DNA of 64,000 bases from Paracoccaceae bacterium (GCA_009773375.1 WRPH01000001.1:184351-248350); one strand, 5' to 3'. Shown: positions 17,501 through 26,117, counted from the stretch's first letter. Numbers and translations are program-made. The notes: generated by a model not told the origin, from the letters alone.

Positions 17501-18280
17501 GAAGTCGGCTCGACCATCGTGCTGCATCTGGCGAATGGGTCGGAAGCAACTGCGGTGGTGGGTGCGGATGGCACCTGGAGCGCGACCTTCCCGGCCTCGG
17601 CCCTGCCGACCGGCGAGATCAGCACCTCGGTCACGGTGACGGCGACCGACCGTGCGGGTAACACCGCGCATTACACCGAGACGTTTGCGGTGGACACCGT
17701 GGCGCCGGGCGATCCGTGGATCACCAACGACGCCGGCACCGATAACCTGATCTCGGGGATTGCGACGGCGACGGCGGCGGACGACTACACCTATCACGCC
17801 GTTGCGGCGACGGGCGCTGCGGTGGAATTGCACCCGACGGCAGAGTTCAACGCCAACGTGATCGTCAACGGTCAGCCGGTGGCCAGCGAGTGGGCGTTCT
17901 TTGCCAACCCGGTGCAGGACGGCACCTATCTGGTGATCAACGACACCGATGCTGCGGGCAACTCGGCCAGCACGATGTATCTGCGGTCAACCGGGGAAAC
18001 CACGGTGGATTTGTCGCGCGAAGGGCTGCAAGGCTTTGACTTCGGCACGATCGATCTGTCTTCGGCAGATGCGAACCTGTCGTTGACCGAAGCGCAGGTG
18101 CTGTCGCTGACCGGCGTTGACCAGCAACTGACCGTGGTCGGCGGTGCGGATGATGTTGTCACTCTGGCAGGCGCAACGCTGACCGGCACGCAGGACGGGT
18201 TCCGGCTGTATTCGCTGGGGGCAAGTGGCGCGAGCGTGTTGATCGACGACGATATCATCGTCAACACGAGCGGCGTCTGA
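14507..18280 (+). CDS. Large Ig-like repeat adhesin (BapA-like, T1SS substrate)
   Basis: A 1257-residue surface protein. Residues about 1-140 resemble the BapA prefix domain (beta-rich, GGDLIVKLTDGRTIVLSNYF). An Ala/Gly-rich stretch follows (GLGAVAAGAAAIAVIGGGGG, about residues 150-170), then nine Ig-like repeats of 95-100 residues (about 185-1070), each with a GTAEAGA..V core and a D.AGNTA motif. The last about 185 residues form an unrelated beta-rich tail (LTVVGGADDVVTLAGA) like C-terminal secretion regions of type I substrates. No Sec signal is seen. GAGGCGGAG sets the start at 14507. The three downstream genes form a type I secretion system, so this is the likely cargo, involved in surface attachment or biofilm. 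Confidence 0.88.
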   Translation: MVMAIDFAVRDFAGGSQRGRVAGDGQGNFIQVASGDSVSLNLSQASIAAYEQQGGDLIVKLTDGRTIVLSNYFNEAAGDVNHLYLSSEGEITEVLVQEGQDGVLFANYGPVNGWDKWSPLDDMRFTQADSIADVAYVSDEPAGMAAFAPGLLGLGGLGAVAAGAAAIAVIGGGGGGGGGHGGGGTPDTTPPALTVTEGTRSVGDVENGAEYVDGVTIGGTSEPGAIISVVINGHTQTTTTGSDGSWTVTFPTTEVPAGEYEIPAVITATDGAGNSTTLNDVLVVDTVPHPITFDAVTGDDRVNFVETQAGLVVTGTSTAGASLDVTLNGVTQTAVVDADGHWTVVYPTGTLPAGEYSQTITATTTDQNGNVSTETHTFLVDTQTSVAFTGQPGGDGTVNATEAGAGVLLQGTAQAGSAISVVWNGVTLTTTATSAGTWSVTYPASAVTPGTYSSTATVTATDSFGNTATATQTVLVDTETSVAFNAGQSGGDDLVSGAEAANGVALTGTAEAGATVIVTFEGVSHTVTTAANGTWTANFTASEIRQGSYDSTVTVTSTDAAGNTATASHLMHVDTQTAVTVNPGQAGGDDLINAAEATGGLALTGTAEAGARVSVTFEGVTRTVTAAADGAWTANFSAAEVRQGTYASTVQVSAVDAAGNTSSTTHLLQVDTEIAVAIPVGQAGGDDIVSGAEAAAGLTLNGTAEAGATVVVTFEGVSRTVTAAANGTWTASYAASEVRAGTYDSVVTVRATDAAGNTATASHSVHVDTQTSVAINNGQSGGDDMISGSEASAGVALTGTAEAGARVVVTMEGISHTVTAGANGVWTANFAASEIPAGTYASTVSVTATDAVGNTATASHVVNVDTEVVPFNRATLSTGADSVLNGAEATSGLTVTGLVEPGSTVMIKFGSAGFHAATVAADGSWSFTIPAGEIPAGENSVVLTAVATDRVGNTSTLTENVTVDTLVTNFGATGGPIAGDGILNAAERAAGLTLTGTSEVGSTIVLHLANGSEATAVVGADGTWSATFPASALPTGEISTSVTVTATDRAGNTAHYTETFAVDTVAPGDPWITNDAGTDNLISGIATATAADDYTYHAVAATGAAVELHPTAEFNANVIVNGQPVASEWAFFANPVQDGTYLVINDTDAAGNSASTMYLRSTGETTVDLSREGLQGFDFGTIDLSSADANLSLTEAQVLSLTGVDQQLTVVGGADDVVTLAGATLTGTQDGFRLYSLGASGASVLIDDDIIVNTSGV
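15061..17719 (+). repeat. Nine tandem Ig-like coding repeats
   Basis: Repeat boundaries read from the translated pattern fall at about 15061, 15386, 15671, 15959, 16250, 16541, 16832, 17120 and 17417. Units 4, 5 and 6 are exactly 291 bp each and unit 7 is 288 bp. Units 4-7 share long stretches such as GQSGGDD, EAGA.V.VTFEG and DAAGNTATASH; units 1-3, 8 and 9 are more divergent. This points to recent amplification in the middle of the array. Confidence 0.85.
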
Positions 18281-18295
18281 TCAAGGAGCCGGGCA

Positions 18296-19633
18296 ATGCC
18301 CAGGACCCACAGGATCGGAACCGGGCCGGGGGCAATGCGCCTTGGCCCGGCGCTGGCGGCGCTTGCTTTGCTGGCGGGTTGCATGGGGGGGGCGGATACC
18401 CCCTCGATGCTGCAAACGCATAGGGATGCGGGACCAAGCTCGGTGGCGGCGACAGGCGCGCTGGCACCGCAAGCGGCGGTGCAATCGTCGCTGATCGCTG
18501 ATTTGCAGGCGCGCAAAAGCGTGCTGCCCGGCGGTGGCGCTTATAGAAAAGTGTCTGACGCGGTGATCGCGGCCAGCGCCGGTGCGGCAGAGGCCGAGTT
18601 GCGGGTGGCGCGGCTGAAGGCGGAAGCCCGGTCGAAGAACTGGCTGCCGTCGATCGGGCCTTCGGTCAATCTGACCTCGCTGGGCGGTCTGGCGGCAAGC
18701 TTGCTGCTGGAACAGGGGCTGTTTGACAATGGCCGTCGCAAGGCGGAACGCGAATTTGCCTCGGCTGATGTGGAAGTGGCGGCGGTGAGCCTGTCTGTGG
18801 CGATGAACCAACGAGTTTATGAAGGTCTGAGCTATTACGTCAACGCCGAACGGGCGCGGGCGCAGGCCAGCGTGGCGGAACAGGCGGCCGGGCGGTTGCA
18901 GGAATTCGGCAGCATCATGCGCAAGCGGGTGGCAGGCGGGATTTCGGACGGGTCGGAACAGCAGGTGCTGGATCAGCGCGTGACGGAAATGCAGGCGACC
19001 GTGGCGCAGGACCGGCAGGCAGAAGCCTCGGCGCTGGCAGAACTGGCGGCGGTGGCGGGGCAACCGCTGCGCGGGCTTTCCGGGCTGGAGAGCGTGGCAG
19101 ATGTGGCAGGCGCAGAGCCGCTTTCGGTGCTGAAAGCACGCGGCGAGGGTGCCCGCGCGGTGGCGCAGGCCAAGATGCAGATCGCCGGGCTGAAACCGGG
19201 GATCGCAGCAACCGCAGGGCTGGACGACGGCGGCATCAGCCCCAGTCTGAAGCTGACCGGCGGTGGTTTGCTGAACCCCGGCGCGGGCGCGGATATTGCG
19301 GCGCTGGAGCAGACCGGCGATGTGGTGGACCGGCAAACCGCGGAAGCGGCGGAAAGCGCCAATCGTCGGATCGTGGCGTTGCAGGCGAAGAAAGCGAACC
19401 TTGCCACCCGGCAGGCGCAAGGCGCGGAAGTGCTGCGGCAAACCGAAAGCAACCTTGCGCTGTTCACCGAGCAATACAAGGTGGGGAGACGGACCTTGCT
19501 GGAACTTGTCGGCCAATATGACTCATTCGCCAGATTGCAGCGGGATCAGGCCTCGCTTCGGTTTGACATTGCCTTGATTGATCTGGAAATTGCCCGTGAT
19601 CGTGGTGTGTTGGTTGATGGGGCGCGGCTGTGA
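18296..19633 (+). CDS. TolC-like outer membrane protein of a type I secretion system (lipoprotein)
   Basis: A 445-residue protein of the outer membrane efflux family. An N-terminal hydrophobic stretch ends in the lipobox LLAGC (about residue 27), so it is probably lipid-anchored. Long alpha-helical regions rich in Ala, Glu and Gln (for example LRVARLKAEARSKNWLPSIG) match the periplasmic helical barrel of TolC proteins. AAGGAG lies 9 bases before the start. It follows the adhesin by 15 bp and overlaps the ABC gene at its stop codon, so the three secretion genes form one operon with their substrate. Confidence 0.88.
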   Translation: MPRTHRIGTGPGAMRLGPALAALALLAGCMGGADTPSMLQTHRDAGPSSVAATGALAPQAAVQSSLIADLQARKSVLPGGGAYRKVSDAVIAASAGAAEAELRVARLKAEARSKNWLPSIGPSVNLTSLGGLAASLLLEQGLFDNGRRKAEREFASADVEVAAVSLSVAMNQRVYEGLSYYVNAERARAQASVAEQAAGRLQEFGSIMRKRVAGGISDGSEQQVLDQRVTEMQATVAQDRQAEASALAELAAVAGQPLRGLSGLESVADVAGAEPLSVLKARGEGARAVAQAKMQIAGLKPGIAATAGLDDGGISPSLKLTGGGLLNPGAGADIAALEQTGDVVDRQTAEAAESANRRIVALQAKKANLATRQAQGAEVLRQTESNLALFTEQYKVGRRTLLELVGQYDSFARLQRDQASLRFDIALIDLEIARDRGVLVDGARL

Positions 19634-21933
19634 ATGACCGGGTGGTTGCCTTTGACATGAATGCGGGCCGTGTGGCGGCGGCGGGGCCGATTGCGGCCCG
19701 CCCTGCCCCGGCGGCGCGGGCTTCGCGGCCAAGGCATACCAATCGCGCGGTGTCGCGGGCGCAGCTGGCTTCGGTTTATGCCGGGCTGGTGGGCGCGGAT
19801 ATTGCCGTGGCCGATCTGCTGGAACACATTCAGATTGCAGCCGGTGCAGGCCAGCTTGGGCTGGAGGAGGTGGCGCAGGCGCTGCGCGGCACCGGCTTGA
19901 ATGCGGTGATCGAAAAGCTGCCCGCGCCGACGGCAGCGCATTGGCCGGCACTGGCGGAAATGACCTCGGGCCAGATCGTGCTGGTGCTGGCGGAAACCGA
20001 AGACGGCGTGCAGGTTTACGACACCAGCGTCGATGATATGCGCGCCGAGGTATCGCATTTCGATTTCAGCCAGGTTTATGCCGGGCGGATCTTGCGGGCG
20101 CGCACCAGCCTGCGCGATCTGGAGACCCGGCATATCGAAGCTGCCAAGGGCGCGCATTGGTTCTGGGGCGAATTCGCCCGCTATAAACGCCAGCTCGCCG
20201 AGGTGGCCGCCGGGTCGCTGGTGGCGAACCTGCTGGCGGTGGCGGTCTCGCTGTTTTCGATGCAGGTTTATGATCGGGTGATCCCGTATCAGTCGGAACC
20301 GACGCTGTGGGTTCTGGCGCTGGGCGCGATGCTGGCCATCGTGATGGAAGCGGCGTTGAAACTGGCGCGGTCTGGCCTGATGGATGTGACCGGCAAGCGG
20401 ATCGAGCTGAGCGTGCAGGCGCGGCTGATGGAAAAGCTGCTAGGGATGAAGCACGGGCCGGGGCAACGCAGCCCCTCGGGGCTGTTTTCGACGATGCGCG
20501 AGTTTTCCTCGGTGCGCGAATTCTTTACCGCCACCACCATCGGCACCATGGCCGACTTGCCGTTTATCCTGATCTTTCTGGCACTTGTGGCCAGTATCGG
20601 CGGCAATCTGGTGTGGATTCTGGTGATCGGCGGCGTGCTGATGGTGCTGCCGGGCTTCTTGCTGCAAAAGAAGATGGTGAAGCTGACGGCGGAAACCCAA
20701 GGCGCCAGCACGCGGGCGGCGCGGTTGCTGTATGAGGCGATCTTCGAGGCCGAAACTGTGACGACGCAGCGCGGTGAAGACCGGGTGAAGCGGATATGGC
20801 AGGAACTTTCGACACTGTCGGCGGTGAAATCCAGTGACAAGCGCAACCTGACGGCGATGCTGGGCTATTGGGCGCAGGGCGTGCAGCAGGCGACCTATAT
20901 TCTGGCGGTGGTCGCCGGGGCCTATCTGGTGTTTGCGGGCGATTTCACCGTCGGCACGATCATTGCGATTGGCATTCTGACCGGGCGCACGTTGGGGCCG
21001 CTGGCGTCGCTTTCCGCGACGATGGCGAAGTGGACCAACGTCAAGGCGGCGCTGGACGGGCTGGAGGCGATTGCGCAATCCAAGCAGGCCGAAGAGGCCG
21101 GGCGGCGCTATCTGCGGCGCGACAAGCTGGTGGGCGCGTTCGACCTGCGCAACGTCGAGTTCCGCTATGATCCGCAGGCGGCGGCGACGCTGGAAATCAA
21201 TGCGCTGACGATCCCGGCGGGGCAGCATGTGGCGGTACTGGGGGCAAACGGGTCTGGCAAATCGACGCTGCTGCGGATGCTGGCGGGGCTTTATGACCCC
21301 TCGGCAGGGCGGGTTCTGATTGACGGCGTTGATCTGGGGCAGGTGCATCCGCGCGATCTGCGGCGCGGCATCGGCTATCTGGGGCAAGAGGTGCGGCTGT
21401 TTGCGGGCAGCCTGCGCGACAACCTGAACATGACGCAGCTGGAGCGCGACGACGACCGGCTGTTCGAGGCGTTGGATTTCGCCGGGCTGGGGCCGTTTGT
21501 GCGCAGCCATCCGCGCGGGCTGGATCTGGAGATCAAGGAAATGGGCGAGGGCCTGTCGGTCGGGCAGCGCCAAAGCATCGGCTGGGCGCGGCTGTGGCTG
21601 CAAAACCCGGCGGTGGCAATCTTGGATGAACCGACGGCGGCGCTGGATCAGACGCTGGAAACCACGCTGGTTTCGCGGCTGATGATCTGGCTGGAAGGCC
21701 GCACGGCGATTATCGCCACCCACCGCGTGCCGATCCTGCAGCTGACCAACCGGGTGTTGATCCTGCAGCTGACCAACCGGGTGTTGATCCTGCAAAACGG
21801 TCGGCTGGCGGTGGATGGCCCGCGTGAGGCGGTGCTGGCGCATCTGAACAAAGGCGCGGTTCCGGCTGCGCCTGCCCCGACCGCTGCGCCGATGAAGCCG
21901 TTTACCATTCAGGTCGGGGGCCGCAAGCCATGA
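19630..21933 (+). CDS. Type I secretion ABC transporter (permease/ATPase, LapB/HlyB-like)
   Basis: A 767-residue ABC exporter. Residues about 35-150 look like a degenerate C39 peptidase domain without the catalytic cysteine, as in LapB/HlyB; six membrane segments follow (about 190-470), then the nucleotide-binding domain with Walker A GANGSGKST at 538-546, the signature LSVGQ near 642, Walker B VAILDEP and the H-loop H698. It powers export of the adhesin. The start is a GTG overlapping the upstream stop. Just after the H-loop a 27-bp tandem duplication adds nine residues (ILQLTNRVL twice); the frame is kept, but whether activity is affected is unclear. Confidence 0.93.
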   Translation: MNDRVVAFDMNAGRVAAAGPIAARPAPAARASRPRHTNRAVSRAQLASVYAGLVGADIAVADLLEHIQIAAGAGQLGLEEVAQALRGTGLNAVIEKLPAPTAAHWPALAEMTSGQIVLVLAETEDGVQVYDTSVDDMRAEVSHFDFSQVYAGRILRARTSLRDLETRHIEAAKGAHWFWGEFARYKRQLAEVAAGSLVANLLAVAVSLFSMQVYDRVIPYQSEPTLWVLALGAMLAIVMEAALKLARSGLMDVTGKRIELSVQARLMEKLLGMKHGPGQRSPSGLFSTMREFSSVREFFTATTIGTMADLPFILIFLALVASIGGNLVWILVIGGVLMVLPGFLLQKKMVKLTAETQGASTRAARLLYEAIFEAETVTTQRGEDRVKRIWQELSTLSAVKSSDKRNLTAMLGYWAQGVQQATYILAVVAGAYLVFAGDFTVGTIIAIGILTGRTLGPLASLSATMAKWTNVKAALDGLEAIAQSKQAEEAGRRYLRRDKLVGAFDLRNVEFRYDPQAAATLEINALTIPAGQHVAVLGANGSGKSTLLRMLAGLYDPSAGRVLIDGVDLGQVHPRDLRRGIGYLGQEVRLFAGSLRDNLNMTQLERDDDRLFEALDFAGLGPFVRSHPRGLDLEIKEMGEGLSVGQRQSIGWARLWLQNPAVAILDEPTAALDQTLETTLVSRLMIWLEGRTAIIATHRVPILQLTNRVLILQLTNRVLILQNGRLAVDGPREAVLAHLNKGAVPAAPAPTAAPMKPFTIQVGGRKP
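21732..21785 (+). repeat. Perfect 27-bp tandem duplication inside the T1SS ATPase gene
   Basis: Two identical 27-base units lie at 21732-21758 and 21759-21785, and the first nine bases of a third copy (GATCCTGCA) follow at 21786-21794. The duplication is in frame and repeats nine residues directly after the H-loop histidine. The lack of any base difference between copies suggests it is recent. Confidence 0.97.
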
Positions 21934-23111
21934 GCCTTGCCGCCTTTGACGAAGGCTTTGCCGAAAAGACCCGTGGCCCCAGCCGCACGATCTGGATGAT
22001 CATTCTGGTGGCGGTGGTGTTTGTGGCTTGGGCCTCGGTCGCCTGGGTGGATGAAATCGTGCGCGCGCAGGGCGAAGTGGTGTCTTCCAGCCGCCCGCAG
22101 ATCATCCAGAACCTTGAGGGCGGGATTCTGGCGGAACTGAACGTGGCAGAGGGCGATATTGTCGAACCGGGCCAGACGCTGGCGCGGCTGTATGGCACGC
22201 AATATCAGGCAGCGGTGGATGAACTTTCCGACCAGATCGCCACGCTGGATATCCGGCGGCTGCGGCTGGAGGCAGAGATCAACGGCGAGCCGGGGTTTGA
22301 CGTGCCCGACAGCATCGCGAACCGGGTGCCGGAGGTGGTGGCCTCGGAAAAGGCGCTGCTGACGGCGCGGCAAAGCGAGTTCAACGCGCGGGTCGAAGGC
22401 GCGCAGGCGGTGCTGGAACAGACCTCGAAAGAGCTGGACCTACTGGAAAAGATGTTCAAGCAGGATATTGCGCCACTGATCGAGGTGACGCGGGCGCGCA
22501 AGGCCAATTCCGACGCTAAAAACAAGCTGAGCGAGGCGCGCAACACCACCGAAATGGAGCGGGCGACCGAATACTCCAAGACCGAAGCCGAACTGGCCAG
22601 CCTGCGGCAAAAGCTGAAGATGGCGCAGGATCAGCTTTCGCGCACGCTGCTGGTGGCGCCGATGCGGGGGGTGGTGAACAAGCTTTCGATCACCACGATC
22701 GGCGGCGTGGTGCGGCCGGGCGAAGAGATTTTGCAGATCATCCCGCTGGACGAGGCGTTGTTCATCGAGGCGCGGGTGAAGCCGCGCGATATCGCCTCGG
22801 TGCGCGAGGGATTGTCGGCGACGGTGAAGCTTTCGGCCTATGATTACACGATTTATGGGTCACTGAAGGCGAAGGTGACGTTCATTTCAGCCGATACGTT
22901 CAAGGATGAACGGTCGCGCAATCCTGACGGTGATCCGCATTACAAGGTGACGCTGGCGGTGGATCGCAGCCAGTTTACCGAGCGCCAGAAGGGTCTGGAA
23001 ATTCGGCCCGGCATGCAGGCGGATGTCGAGCTGGAAACCGGCGGCAAGACGATTTTGACCTACCTGACCAAGCCTTTGTATAAATCAAACGAGGCTTTGC
23101 GCGAACGGTAG
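21930..23111 (+). CDS. HlyD family membrane fusion protein (T1SS adaptor)
   Basis: A 393-residue periplasmic adaptor. It has one N-terminal membrane segment (about residues 25-45, MIILVAVVFVAWASVAW), a biotinyl-lipoyl half-motif (IIQNLEGGILAEL), a long coiled-coil hairpin (about residues 150-240) and a second lipoyl half (VAPMRGVVNKLSITTIGGVV). The C-terminal beta-barrel ends in GLEIRPGMQADVELETG, the usual end of LapC/HlyD proteins. It bridges the ABC exporter and the TolC-like protein. The start overlaps the ABC stop (ATGA). No gene follows for 750 bp, so it ends the operon. Confidence 0.94.
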   Translation: MSLAAFDEGFAEKTRGPSRTIWMIILVAVVFVAWASVAWVDEIVRAQGEVVSSSRPQIIQNLEGGILAELNVAEGDIVEPGQTLARLYGTQYQAAVDELSDQIATLDIRRLRLEAEINGEPGFDVPDSIANRVPEVVASEKALLTARQSEFNARVEGAQAVLEQTSKELDLLEKMFKQDIAPLIEVTRARKANSDAKNKLSEARNTTEMERATEYSKTEAELASLRQKLKMAQDQLSRTLLVAPMRGVVNKLSITTIGGVVRPGEEILQIIPLDEALFIEARVKPRDIASVREGLSATVKLSAYDYTIYGSLKAKVTFISADTFKDERSRNPDGDPHYKVTLAVDRSQFTERQKGLEIRPGMQADVELETGGKTILTYLTKPLYKSNEALRER

Positions 23112-23860
23112 GGCTGCTTGGCTGGCAACCGGGGATGCCGCAGGCCCCGACATTGCCAAAGGCTGGCGCATTCACGGCGCTTTATGCCTTGGGATTGCTG
23201 GGCCAGTCTGCTGCAAGCCGGTGGCGGTGTCGGAACAGGCTGTTTTATTGGTTTCTTGTCACAGCGTAATTGACGGCCCGCCCTCGGCCTTTCGGATGTT
23301 TCCCTTTGGGCCGTTCGCGGTGCAAGGACCGATGGGGCCGATCTGACGCGGCTGCGGCCGATCATTATTGTCGGTGATCGCGCAGGTGGATATGCAACGG
23401 GCGCTGTTGGCAACGCTGGACGGGGCGATCGATCCGAATGCCAATCTGCCGCCCTATTTCGGGGTGCGCCGTTTTCGAAGCTGATCGCAATCCGCGCCGG
23501 ACGCGATGCCGATCCGTATAAGCCACCGCGGCGTTTCGATATGCCTGGGCCTGCAAGGTGCATGTCATCGTGCGTCGGACCGCAGCACAAGCCGGGCATC
23601 TGCCAGACCGGAGCCGGAAAGTCCTGAAACCGATGATGCAGGCGATTGCGAGAACGATCCTGATTGTTTTAGCGGCGGGCAATGATTGCGAAAGCCAGCT
23701 GATCTATCCCGACGCGCTGGTCGCAGATGACAACGGCACGATCGCGGCAGACAGCGACACAGATCGAGGCGTTGCGGCTTTGTGGGTTGAAATAGCTAAA
23801 ATCCAATAGCTTAAGCCTGTGTAAACGCTGATCGGCTATTGCTGGTTGTGGGTGTGAAAC
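23112..23860. other. 749-bp gap, possibly holding a decayed gene
   Basis: No intact gene is convincing here. Plus-strand fragments in different frames have coding-like composition: about 23373-23484 (VDMQRALLATLDGAIDPNAN), about 23465-23560, and 23558-23809 (ARTILIVLAAGNDCESQLIY to VEIAKIQ). The frame changes between fragments suggest a frameshifted or eroded gene of unknown family. An AT-richer end from about 23790 carries a CtrA-like box before motB. Confidence 0.4.
23811..23825 (+). promoter_or_regulatory. Candidate CtrA box upstream of motB
   Basis: TTAA-N7-TAAA (TTAAGCCTGTGTAAA) matches 7 of 8 informative positions of the CtrA consensus TTAA-N7-TTAA and lies 35 bases before the motB start. 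Because two better boxes lie in the same cluster, it is a plausible but weaker site. Confidence 0.45.
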
Positions 23861-24712
23861 ATGGGTGTGTGGATGGCTGGGCAATCAAATGCCGCGCCAG
23901 TCATCATCAAGCGGAAGAAAGTGATCCAAGGCGGCGGCCACCACGGTGGGGCGTGGAAAGTTGCCTATGCGGATTTCGTGACGGCCATGATGGCCTTCTT
24001 CATGCTGATGTGGCTGCTGAACGCGACAACGGAAAAACAACGTAAGGGAATCGCGGACTATTTCAGTCCGACCATCGCAGTCGCGCGGATTTCTGGCGGC
24101 GGCGACGGGATGTTTCAGGGTGATTCGAACTTCTCGGAACAAACGCAGGCGAATGCCGGCACCGGTGCCAGCCAGATTCAGCCAACCGAAGCCGACAAGG
24201 CGCGCGGGGAAACCGGCATGGCCGAAGATGGTGGCACTGCGGAAAAAGCCGCGCTGGATCGGGTGGAAAAGGCACTGACCGCACAAGGCGGCGAAAGCAT
24301 GACGATGGAACGCTTGCTGCGCCATGTCGTGACCAAAGTCACCGATGAGGGGCTGGTAATCGAGATCTTCGACCTGCCCGAAGCGTCGCTTTTCATTGAT
24401 GATACCGCCGAACCAAAAGGCCAAACTCGCAAGATTGCGGCACTTTTGGCCGAAGTTCTGCAGCTGGCAGAAAACCGGATCGCGGTGAATGGCCATGTCC
24501 GCCGCCTGCCGATCACGCTGAAAGACAACCCGTCCTGGGATCTTTCCACCGCGCGGGCGCAAACGATGCGGGCCATGCTGGAGGGGTATGACCTGCCCGC
24601 CGAGCGGATGGCGCGGATCAGCGGCCACGCCGACCGCAAGCCCGCCACCGCCGACCCGACGGCGCTGCGCAACAACCGGCTGGAAGTTATCTTGCTGCGG
24701 AAAAACCGCTGA
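23861..24712 (+). CDS. motB: Flagellar motor stator protein MotB
   Basis: A 283-residue stator subunit. One membrane helix near the N-terminus contains the proton-binding aspartate D38 in VAYADFVTAMMAFFMLMWLL. The C-terminal OmpA-like peptidoglycan-binding domain includes DLSTARAQTMRAML, ISGHADRKP and the NNRLEVILL core. The linker (about residues 75-160) is longer than in E. coli. An alternative start at 23873 would shorten it by four residues. Its partner motA is about 10 kb away in another unit. It heads the motB-flgE-flgK-flgL-flgI block, with a CtrA-like box upstream. Confidence 0.93.
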   Translation: MGVWMAGQSNAAPVIIKRKKVIQGGGHHGGAWKVAYADFVTAMMAFFMLMWLLNATTEKQRKGIADYFSPTIAVARISGGGDGMFQGDSNFSEQTQANAGTGASQIQPTEADKARGETGMAEDGGTAEKAALDRVEKALTAQGGESMTMERLLRHVVTKVTDEGLVIEIFDLPEASLFIDDTAEPKGQTRKIAALLAEVLQLAENRIAVNGHVRRLPITLKDNPSWDLSTARAQTMRAMLEGYDLPAERMARISGHADRKPATADPTALRNNRLEVILLRKNR

Positions 24713-24732
24713 GATGCTTCAAATTTGAGTTG

Positions 24733-24747
24733 TTAGGGGGATCTTAA
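24733..24747 (+). promoter_or_regulatory. CtrA box upstream of flgE
   Basis: TTAG-N7-TTAA (TTAGGGGGATCTTAA) differs from the CtrA consensus TTAA-N7-TTAA by one base and lies 56 bases before the flgE start, between motB and flgE. It suggests that the hook genes can be transcribed from their own CtrA-dependent promoter. Confidence 0.65.
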
Positions 24748-24803
24748 GGCGCTTGGCGCAGTTTCGGCTTCATATCGGTCGGGGCTTCAGAAAGGCGCAT
24801 TCC

Positions 24804-26108
24804 ATGACGATTTCCTCTTCGCTGAACGCGGGGGTGGCGGGGCTTAATGCCAACGCCAACCGTCTTGCAACAATTTCGGACAATATCGCCAACTCGTCTA
24901 CCTACGGGTATAAACGGGCGCAGGCGGATTTCCATTCGGTGGTGATCCACGGCAACTCGCGGTCTAACTATTCAGCGGGCGGGGTGCGGGTTTCGAACAT
25001 GCGGCTGATTGATGATCGCGGGCCGCTGATCGCCACCACCAACGCAACCGATCTGGCGATTGACGGGCGCGGATTTTTGCCAGTGACCAATATCGCAGCG
25101 CTGGATGGCAATGACGCGTCGCTGCCGATTTCGCTGGTGACGACGGGGTCGTTCCGGCCGGATGCCAATGGCATTCTGCGCACCGAAACCGGCCTGGTGC
25201 TGATGGGCTGGCCCGCCAACCCGGACGGCTCGCTCAGCGTTTATCCGCGCGATACCATGGCCGCACTGGAACCGGTGCGGATCAACGCCAACCAATATAT
25301 CGGCAACCCGACCTCGCAGATGACTTTGGGCGTCAACCTGCCCGCCTCGTCCAGCGTTGCCGGAGCCTCGGGCGACCCGCATGATCTGACGGTGGAATAT
25401 TTCGGCAATCTTGGCACCTCGGAATCGCTGGATTTCACCTTTACCCCGACAGTTCCGACCACTGGTGCCTCGAACACCTGGACGATGACGATCCGCGACA
25501 GCGCCTCGAACGATGCGATCATCGGCGAGTATACGCTGACCTTTGATCCAAGCCAGGTGGCAGGCGGCACTTTGGCCAGCGTCACGCCGATTTCGGGCGG
25601 CGCCTATGACGCGGCGACCGGGACGATTGCGATGGGTGTCGCGGGCGGCTCGATTGCGCTGAACATCGGCCAGCTTGGTCAGCCCAACGGCATGACGCAA
25701 CTTTCCAGCAGCTTTGCCCCGGTGGCAATCAGCAAGAACGGCTCGCCGGTGGCCAGCCTGACTTCGGTGGAAGTGGATGAAAAGGGCCATCTTTTTGCAA
25801 TCTATGATCAGGGCTTTACCCGCCGCATTTACCAACTGCCGGTGATCGACGTGCCAAACGCCAACGGTCTGATTGCGCTGAACAACCAGACCTATCAGGT
25901 GTCCCCCGCCTCTGGCCCATTCTACCTGTGGGATGCGGGCGACGGGCCGACCGGGTCGGTGGTGGGGTTTTCGCGCGAAGAATCCTCGACCGATGTGGCG
26001 GCGGAACTGACGCAGCTGATCCAGACGCAGCGAGCCTATTCGTCAAACGCAAAGGTCATCCAGACCGTTGACGAGATGCTGCAAGAAACCACCAACATCA
26101 AGCGATAG
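24804..26108 (+). CDS. flgE: Flagellar hook protein FlgE
   Basis: A 434-residue axial protein. The N-terminal rod/hook signature SLNAGVAGLNANANRLATISDNIANSSTYGYKR (split here, about residues 6-38) and the C-terminal heptad helix ending ELTQLIQTQRAYSSNAKVIQ identify it as a hook-class protein; the ATDLAIDGRGF segment is the usual FlgE/F/G core. The ATG at 24804 matches the family start; an upstream in-frame Met is unlikely. It forms the extracellular hook joining rod and filament. A CtrA box lies in its promoter, and flgK follows after 9 bases. Confidence 0.95.
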   Translation: MTISSSLNAGVAGLNANANRLATISDNIANSSTYGYKRAQADFHSVVIHGNSRSNYSAGGVRVSNMRLIDDRGPLIATTNATDLAIDGRGFLPVTNIAALDGNDASLPISLVTTGSFRPDANGILRTETGLVLMGWPANPDGSLSVYPRDTMAALEPVRINANQYIGNPTSQMTLGVNLPASSSVAGASGDPHDLTVEYFGNLGTSESLDFTFTPTVPTTGASNTWTMTIRDSASNDAIIGEYTLTFDPSQVAGGTLASVTPISGGAYDAATGTIAMGVAGGSIALNIGQLGQPNGMTQLSSSFAPVAISKNGSPVASLTSVEVDEKGHLFAIYDQGFTRRIYQLPVIDVPNANGLIALNNQTYQVSPASGPFYLWDAGDGPTGSVVGFSREESSTDVAAELTQLIQTQRAYSSNAKVIQTVDEMLQETTNIKR

Positions 26109-26117
26109 GAGGCGTAG

